A stretch of DNA of 64,000 bases, from NCBI GenBank assembly GCA_025642065.1, contig JAODUP010000677.1, forward strand, positions 420,001 to 484,000. Direction: 5' to 3'. Origin of the DNA: Paralvinella palmiformis. Its lineage: Eukaryota > Annelida > Polychaeta > Terebellida > Alvinellidae. The notes under the pieces were generated by a model, which made no database searches, was not told the origin of the DNA, and saw only the letters and a program-made list of their open reading frames with translations. Below are positions 56,958 through 64,000 of this stretch, in pieces; position 1 is the stretch's first letter, and every line of letters starts with the position of its first letter. The position numbers were made by a program, and so were the translations under genes.

Positions 56958-58038
56958 CTGAAATGCATCAGAAGTGTACAATGTCAGTTAAATTAATTAT
57001 CATCAATTAAATAGTGAAGCAACAATTTCTTTAGAACACACTGGACCAAGTATTTTTAATTATTTTAACACAAATAATAGCGCAACATTAATCTTTATCT
57101 TAAATGCTGATTATCATAAATTCCCCCAAAATTCTAGCCCTGAAAAGCATAACTGTATGTATAGTGTACATATTTGTGGGTGTGTGTGGGTGTGTGTGTG
57201 TGAATAAAATCCACATCTTACACATTTTTTTGTATATTAAGTCAATTATTTGTAAGCGTTACAAAGCAATTGATAAATGTGAGACTTATGAAAATATCCA
57301 AGATCTATTGCAGAGACTTTACTCAAAACACAGCATAGGAATTAAGTACATCGAAGCTATACACATGTATTCTGAATCAGCAATAATAATAATATAAATA
57401 ATAATATAATATTAGTGAACAACGGGTAAAAATCATCAAATAAATAAACAATCTGATGGTCATTTACTGCTCTAATACAACAGTCGGTAATAACATACAG
57501 AAAATGCTGCCTTCAGGGCAGAGACTCTGTCACTCTGTGGTCCACTGGCTTTTGGTGGCTCCCATGTGGCAAAACCTTTTGGCTTCTTCTCCTTGTTACC
57601 ATCCTGGATGGTGAGAAAATATGAAGATGACTCAACGGTTATTCACATATAAGTGAGGACGATGACATGAATAGACATTAACCATTTAAAACAATTAATT
57701 TTGGCAGCTTTAAACTCGTGGTGTGTTCTCAAAAATTAGTGCTGCTTGCAATTAGGGCACAAACCATTAAAGCCAATATACACTGAATGGACACATACTG
57801 AACCGGCTCCTAAACCAGGTCGTTCCCTGAACCCGAGACTGTCTGTGTTCAGCTTCTTCGCCTTTTGTTGTTTGAATCTTGACTTCTTGAACCATGGATT
57901 CTAAGAGAAGCAGGCAAATACAAGTGTATCACCAATTATGAAACGAGTTATTTTTCTCCACTACAGAACGCCTCATCATATTCCATTAACAGTACACCCC
58001 CACACCCAAACTGAGAGATACTAATGGTGGATCTGTGT

Positions 58039-58077
<39 letters not shown>

Positions 58078-61000
58078 CCATAGGGTAGTGGATGACAGAA
58101 GGAGAACAGATTACTATTAAGAGACATTTACCTGCATTGCCAAATCCATCAGTTCTTGTGGTACATGTTGGTTGGCACCCTCCAGGTTTCTAACAAGATG
58201 GCCAGCAAAATCCTTCTCCTTTGTTGAAATTAATGTATAAGCTGTGCCCTTTGTACCTGAAACATTGTTTTGTCAATTAGAATCTCGACATGGTCCACAA
58301 AATTTTCAGTTTTTAAATCACTGAAATGCTGAACAAAGCAATATTTACAAAATGTTTTACGTGATCCATGACACAGGTCAATATTTGTGTAGCACTTAAT
58401 TAATTCAGCTAAGTCAGAATGGATAGTATGGGTGAGACAAATTGGTATTTAACTGAGCAATGCATTTGCTTAATTCATAACCCTGTAAAGAACAAAAACC
58501 TGAAATAAATTTGAATATGACTGCAGAATGTGAAAAAGTCAAAAAATGCTCAAATACCTGCACGTCCTGTTCTGCCAATCCTATGTGTATGTGTATCTAT
58601 GTCACGTGCAATGTCATAGTTAACTACTGTTCTGATGTGTGGGATATCCAAACCACGTGCTGAAAGTAGAATATCCGACTGTTAGATTGTGTCCGTGTAA
58701 AAACTAGGAAAATACATTCATTGATCTAGGTTCAGAATGCTGCTAGCAACATGATAACTATCTAAAAGCATTAATTATTGCTGACCTTTAGATCAATGAA
58801 ATAACCAGAATCTATTTTTAATAACACTTTTTACGTGACATGTTCTACTCAGCTAACATACCACATAATATTATTTATGAAGGTAGTGCACAAGATAACA
58901 AAATCACAGATCTGAGTACTATTACTGCTATTAGAACATTTAGATAAAGCATGTACTAATAGATGATTGCTAGATTGTACTGAGCTCAAAGAGCAACCTT
59001 GTTGACATCCCTGTGTACCGTACACACTCGCGTATAAGACACACTTGTTTCTAGGACTAATAAACCCCCCTGGAGTCGAACTCACATAAAAGATGCACTA
59101 AAATCAGCAGTATTGATTCAAAATCCCCAAATTCATCAACACCACTCTCTTTACAGAACATCTGTTGTATCTGTTTGTGGGTCATCATACATGTCAGAGT
59201 CGGTGTCAGATTTGTCATGCTGTTCAGCACACAATACATCATCTTCTGTGCCATCTAAATCATTGCTGACAGAGCACTCCTTGAACGACTTGGTAAAGAT
59301 GGCAGGGTTGATTTAATCCAAGACCGTTTTTCATCCACTGTGTGACAATAGGTAATGAGTGCTGCTTCAGGTTGTCTGCTGTTGTGTGTTAGTTTCGATA
59401 ATGCTGTTTGAAGTAGTTTCTAAGTAGTTCCCATGTGTCAACTTTGGAAGGAATTAACAGAGTGTTTGCTGTAATCATTTTCTTTTGATGTGGCTTCTAT
59501 GGTGATTCTTTACATGGCCTCATTTACCATTCCCTTCAATTACACATGCTCATAGTCATACATTTCAATAGTAACAACACATCTTTGACTTTGTCACAGT
59601 TTGTAATCACGTCACTAATTAGATGATGAATGATGTTTAATGACACATTGGCACAATTTAGGCCATTCAGTGTCCTTCGTCACTAATTAGAGCATCGGAT
59701 TAAATAATCATGGCGGTTATCACGATTAAGTTTGGCTTTGAAAGACAACAGTTCATATATTGATTATTAAGGTTGAAAAACAATATTATTATATTTCCGC
59801 CTAAATTAGGCCAAATATTATCTTCCCTTTTAGTCTGACCCATGTATAAGATGCACTCGATTTTAACGTCGATTTTGGAGTATAAAAAGAGTGACTTACA
59901 TACGAGTATATACAGTAATTATATCAAAGGATCAGGACAGTGCCAAGAAACTGTTTTGTTAACCATTTATTAAGTGAGTGTCAGGGCAAAGGACATACTG
60001 GATTAAAAGAGAGATGGTTGAATTAAGGTGAAGAGTTACAGCAGCAAAACAATTTCTACAGTTTACCATGAACGATCATAAATTTCAACAGTTTTCCAAG
60101 GAATTTATGCCAGAATAAATGCCAACCATTTTCAGGGATTTCTACGAACTCCAAAAAAAATCACACTCTAATTGTCTACGCACATTTGATGATAATGACG
60201 ATGAACTGCTTGTCTTACTTCAATATTCATGCGACTTTATGGGCCATTGTTAATAGATTAAAGTTGGAACAATTTTCTAGGCTAAGATAGCACTCAATCA
60301 GAAAGATTCTGTCAAACTGATGTAAACATCATGACACAATTTCAATTTCCTGGATAATGCTCACTTGAAGCACTTACTCACCAGCAACATCTGTTGCAAT
60401 CAGAATAGGCATCTCCTTCTTCTTGAATGCTTGTATTACTTCGTTTCTTTCAGTCTGACTCATGTCACCATGCATCAGACCAACTGAAAGAGATTCAAAT
60501 AGAATGTTGTTGATTATTACAAAACAGCATTATTATCACCAACATAATATCGACGACCTCAAATGTAGATGATGACAGTTGAGGATGTTCCATCTATGGC
60601 CTACAGAACAAAACAGTGAATTTAGATGAGAGGCAAAATTGGTGGTGCATCAGTTCAGTTTACTCAAATAACAAAATGATCCTGTGAGTAAAAAAGACAC
60701 ATATTAACATATCTGTTTAATTTTCATTCTCTCTTATATTCACCAACCAGTCAACAAACCACAATCTTATTTCTTTTATTATTAATCACAAGTGTTCTCA
60801 GCACTAGTCTGGTCAAATAAATACACTTAATTGCTTAGTGTATCATTCACATAATGTTTACCACAGTTTGTAGACAAACACATTAAGTCTAATATTCTTT
60901 TCAGATTAAGTAAGCAAATAATTTTATTTCAAATGATACATAACTAGAACAATAAATACATAATTACAGATACATCAACAAGAGTATTATTTGTGGTATT

Positions 61001-62221
61001 GTACAAAAGTCAATGAAGACCTGTGCCTAAGGATCGTTATTTGTCTAATATTTATAATAATCGCATAAATAAGGTTGTACACACAAACAATATCACACAT
61101 GAATGAGCACACAATATTCCTTAACCATTACCAACCTTTGAAATCCCTTGCCGTTACATTTGATGCAAGCTCTTCACTATTAGCTTTTTTCGTGACAAAT
61201 ATTAAAACTGTACCAACTGCAAAACGGAGAACACAGACAAGGTATGTTAAACTAATTCCAGACGTTGTTCATTTAAAAAGTCTTTATTCTTACCACCATA
61301 AAAACACTAAAATGGCCAGGCCAACAAAAGTAACTGTAATAATTTATATAGCATTCTGATATGCTTTACACTGAAGAACCATGCTCAAAGAAATGAAAGA
61401 TAGTTTGTACAAGAATGGCTACAGATGTATTTGGCCATCTACCTGTCGTGAACTCAACCAGATGTGACATCAACCATTTCCATTTGGCAGGACCCGGAGG
61501 CATTACATAGACTACTTGTGTCACGTCCTCATTAGCTTCCCCAATATCTCCTTGGAGTACACGGATTGGATCTCTCAAGATATCCCTTGCTAGGCGTTCA
61601 ATGCGTTTCTTGAATGTTGCACTGAATAGTAATGCTGAAATATTGATATAAATATATATATATATATATATGGGCGATTCCATATAAAATAAACCAATGC
61701 TCTCACCTGACCACCAAGTTGGGGAAAAATCATGACTTAAAAGATTAAAAAAATCATATTTTTTTATTTAAATAATGTAAAAAAAATTATTCACAACCTC
61801 CAGTGCCACAACTGCCAAATGAAAAAAATCCCACAAAGGCTAAAAAAATTTTTTTAAGTCTCACTGATTATACAGGTGTATATTTTGTTTGATATTTTGA
61901 CATTTAGGGTATGCAATTGGCAAATGATAATCTATTTGATATATTACCTAAAATATAGAAACTGACCATTCGAGAAAGCTTGAAAAAGTTACAAGTTGAT
62001 ACTTTAATCACTTTTAAATACATATATTGCCAAATGAAGCAATTATTGCCCTGCACTTTTGTGCGCATCCCTTGTTTTGAAATAATCGTTTTGCAGAAAA
62101 ATAGCAGTGTTGTGAAAATCCTATATTATCGGCCACTCACATAATCCTGTGTATTGTAGTATGGTCATATGCACATGTAGATAGATTGATTAAGCATAAA
62201 ATCAATCATTGTTTAATATGT

Positions 62222-62261
<40 letters not shown>

Positions 62262-63893
62262 TTAACATTAGCCCTTTATAATAGTGGATTGTGGTTAGAA
62301 AATATAGATTTTTTTTACAAAATAAATAAAATCCACACGTCATTACATGTATCTCACTAATACTAGTAATGGCACCTATTTCAATAATTATAATCTGATT
62401 TTTAAGTTTTGGAATAAAATTGATACATATCAAAGACTATGAATCTCATGATCTAGAGATAACACTGTTGCATTGTTTGATGATATGTTTGTCTATTAAG
62501 TTTTATGTTGGTTCCTACATTGTAGTAGCATGTTTTGTATTTTTATATTATTTATTATATGTGTTTTCATAATTTTATGCACTTTGTGTTATTTTATTGC
62601 TGGGATTTTACAGTGTTTGATGTGCATTTGTGTTGTTTGAAGTTAGTTTGCTTGAGTTCAGTTTATCTATGTTTGCATTGATTCATTTTGTTAGTTAATA
62701 TGCAGATACACAACTTACTATTAAATACTATTATGACAACTTGCCTTAAAATACTTGTTGCAGGTTGTTGTATTTACGATTGGTGTCATGATCTACTTTG
62801 GTGATATGGGATGCTGATCTTCACTAGGCAGGTTAAGATAAGGCTTTTCCGAACGTCGTCATAATAATTCACGCATTTATAATAATTTTAATATAACTTG
62901 AATATATATATATATATATATATATATGATAGCTTTGGTAGACATATTTGGTATAAAATCGACCTTCACATGAATAAATGAAATATGGCATTGAAAGATA
63001 GGGCCAGAAATAACAATGGCATAACTCCTCTACCCACAGATAAGACATAAGCACAATTCTTGCACCAATGTGTTGTATAGATTGTATGATTGCTAATTAC
63101 AGAGCTCCAAGAGAAGAACTCTCATTATTAAATGAAATCATATTTAAATTGATTTATGGGCTTGTATGGAGAGAGATCCTTCTGAGAATATAAGTTCCCA
63201 GGCTGTGGAATGAGTTGCCAAACTACATTAAACTCTCAGCAAGTAAAGACATATTTTGTAACATTCTTAAAACCCATTTATTTAAATTGGTTTCTTTATA
63301 ATATTAAACCAGTTTATTATGTCTGAAATGTATTTGATCTATATGTGCTCAGAATATGTTTTAATTGTGTTTTAAATGTTGACCACCTTAGAGTTAGAGC
63401 AATTTCAGTTGAATAAGGCACTATAAAAATGCTATTATTATTATGTCAGTTTATCTAATCATTAACTGTTACTTTTATGGAAATCAAGATGGTTAGCATC
63501 AAATGTATAAACCAAACAAAACCAACTCTATAATAATTGATGTTATCTTTGTTTATATCAATAAAAAAATTGAATCTTGAAATATGGCACTCAATATATG
63601 GCACAAGCAACAAATTATTGTTAACTATCATCATAAACTAACTAGTTAATGACAAAAACATGACGATCATTTCTCTACATCATGGCACATAGAATCAGAA
63701 ACATCATATTTTTGTCGACATCCATATTCAACATGATAGGTGTGTGGATGTTAATTCTAACAAAGCTGTATGAAATATACAATATCTAATACCTTACTAA
63801 TTTGTATACCAAACAAATAATGCATAATATTGTAAAAGCACCTACCCTGTCTATCTGGACGAACATGATTAGCTATAGATCTCACTTGAGGCT
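56640..63893 (-). CDS. DDX42: DDX42 DEAD-box RNA helicase, nine 3' exons, 5'-partial
   Basis: ATP-dependent RNA helicase DDX42 (SF3b125), a nuclear protein associated with the 17S U2 snRNP in vertebrates. Nine minus-strand exons join in phase into about 390 residues, from just after motif II to the stop. Visible helicase motifs: III (SAT in LLFSATFKK), IV (VLIFVTKK), V (ATDVAARGLDIP) and VI ([11 protein letters not shown]). The stretch [20 protein letters not shown] is almost identical to human DDX42, as is [16 protein letters not shown], which fixes the orthology. The C-terminal tail is much shorter than the human one: it has a Gly/Pro-rich patch and the basic end [10 protein letters not shown] (human PKRKKSRWDS) but lacks the long Ser/His/Gly-rich repeats. 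The Q motif, I and II lie beyond the right edge. Confidence 0.95.
57499..57603 (-). CDS. DDX42: DDX42 exon, RVSALKAAF
   Basis: Acceptor CACCATCCAG, donor TTTTCT|GTATGT; phase 0 on both sides, 35 codons. It ends [12 protein letters not shown], matching human GDRLTAMKAAFQ. Confidence 0.9.
57799..57900 (-). CDS. DDX42: DDX42 exon, NPWFKKSRF
   Basis: Acceptor GCTTCTCTTAG, donor GTTCA|GTATGT; phase 0 on both sides, 34 codons. It encodes [18 protein letters not shown] and [10 protein letters not shown] (human NAWFRKSRFKGGKGKKLN, LGYRERPGLG). Confidence 0.94.
58040..58077. repeat. (AC)n-(AG)n microsatellite in DDX42 intron
   Basis: Short AC run followed by an AG run, about 55 bases from the next exon. 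Confidence 0.85.
58132..58256 (-). CDS. DDX42: DDX42 exon after motif VI
   Basis: Acceptor AATGTTTCAG, donor ATGCAG|GTAAAT; phase 1 in, phase 0 out. It encodes [20 protein letters not shown] and [19 protein letters not shown]. Confidence 0.95.
58558..58659 (-). CDS. DDX42: DDX42 exon with motifs V end and VI
   Basis: Acceptor TCTACTTTCAG, donor GCAG|GTATTT; phase 1 on both sides. It encodes [20 protein letters not shown] and [13 protein letters not shown]. Confidence 0.95.
59015..59919 (-). mobile_element. pogo-like transposon remnant in DDX42 intron
   Basis: The ends are inverted repeats (GTACCGTACACACTCGCGTA at the left, TACGAGTATATACAGTA at the right). On the minus strand 59315-59151 reads [20 protein letters not shown] and an acidic tail to a stop, matching the C-terminal end of pogo/jerky-type transposases (SFKKCGISNALDGTEDD). 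The DDE core is missing or scrambled. Confidence 0.6.
60382..60483 (-). CDS. DDX42: DDX42 exon with GLMHGDM and ATDVA
   Basis: Acceptor ATCTCTTTCAG, donor GCTG|GTGAGT; phase 1 on both sides. It encodes [20 protein letters not shown] and PILIATDVA. Confidence 0.94.
61136..61216 (-). CDS. DDX42: DDX42 exon with motif IV
   Basis: Acceptor CGTTTTGCAG, donor AAAG|GTTGGT; phase 1 on both sides. It encodes [20 protein letters not shown] (human GSVLLFVTKKANAEELANNL). Confidence 0.92.
61443..61634 (-). CDS. DDX42: DDX42 exon with motif III
   Basis: Acceptor CAATATTTCAG, donor GACAG|GTAGAT; phase 1 on both sides. It encodes [20 protein letters not shown], then [12 protein letters not shown] and [11 protein letters not shown]. 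Confidence 0.95.
61653..61671. repeat. Short (AT)n run in DDX42 intron
   Basis: Sits about 20 bases upstream (minus sense) of the exon with motif III. Confidence 0.8.
61672..63090. other. DDX42 intron, no gene seen
   Basis: AT-rich intron with (AT)n arrays at 62223-62258 and 62902-62926. No coding signal. Confidence 0.6.
63100..63445 (+). mobile_element. 3' end of a CR1/L2-like retrotransposon in DDX42 intron
   Basis: A plus-strand frame at 63194-63301 reads [20 protein letters not shown], then [11 protein letters not shown] and a stop, the common C-terminus of these elements. It is followed by a 3' tail GCACTATAAAAATGC and (ATT)n, the usual end. Opposite in orientation to the host gene. 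Confidence 0.75.
63846..63893 (-). CDS. DDX42: DDX42 exon after motif II
   Basis: 48 bases; minus-strand acceptor GGCTTTCAG and donor CAGG|GTAGGT, phase 1 on both sides. It encodes [16 protein letters not shown], matching human EYQVRSIASHVRPDRQ. Confidence 0.92.
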
Positions 63894-64000
63894 CTGAAAG
63901 CCAAAACAAACGCGATTATTTTACCAAATAAACATTTTAGCTCGGATAACCAAAGTACAAATGGTTTCAGCCACTTTCATTAAACATGCTCAATGGAAAG

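Overview
The window is animal nuclear DNA: AT-rich, intron-rich, full of (AT)n and (GT)n microsatellites, tRNA-derived SINEs, decayed non-LTR retrotransposons and DNA-transposon remnants. Protein similarity to both vertebrate and invertebrate families, together with the SINE and minisatellite load, suggests a lophotrochozoan, most likely a mollusc. That taxonomic placement is inference; the sequence itself shows only that this is a metazoan.

Layout. (1) 1-5050: repeats only, including tRNA-like SINE heads, a TGAG microsatellite and a large CTGCCTGTATTAC minisatellite. (2) 5051-21921, plus strand: 17 exons of RECK, the GPI-anchored cysteine-rich protein with Kazal motifs. All exon phases join cleanly and run from the third CC knot to the stop codon; the first ~140 residues (signal peptide, CC1, CC2) are not in the window. 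The introns carry minisatellites with 34-40 bp units built from splice-like motifs. (3) 22.5-32.9 kb: gene-poor, with fragments of THAP/P-like DNA transposons. (4) 32987-36033, minus strand: two intronless, tandemly duplicated type II membrane proteins that look like GT-A-type glycosyltransferases. (5) 36.7-49.4 kb: a transposable-element cluster with pogo/Tigger pieces, four copies of one SINE family in the window (three here), an RTE-like and a CR1-like retrotransposon, and an element with unusual tandem-unit inverted ends and an 8-bp target duplication. (6) 52834-54741, minus strand: an intact single-exon BTB-BACK-Kelch protein. (7) 56400-63893, minus strand: nine 3' exons of the DEAD-box helicase DDX42, from just after motif II to the stop codon, with the 5' part beyond the window.

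The genes do not form a functional cluster. RECK acts at the cell surface on metalloproteases and Wnt signalling, the glycosyltransferase-like pair would act in the Golgi, the Kelch protein is a probable Cullin-3 substrate adaptor, and DDX42 is a nuclear spliceosome-associated helicase. No CRISPR array, rRNA gene or convincing stand-alone tRNA gene was seen. Exon boundaries were set by hand from AG/GT sites, phase and remembered human sequences, so an occasional boundary could be a few bases off.
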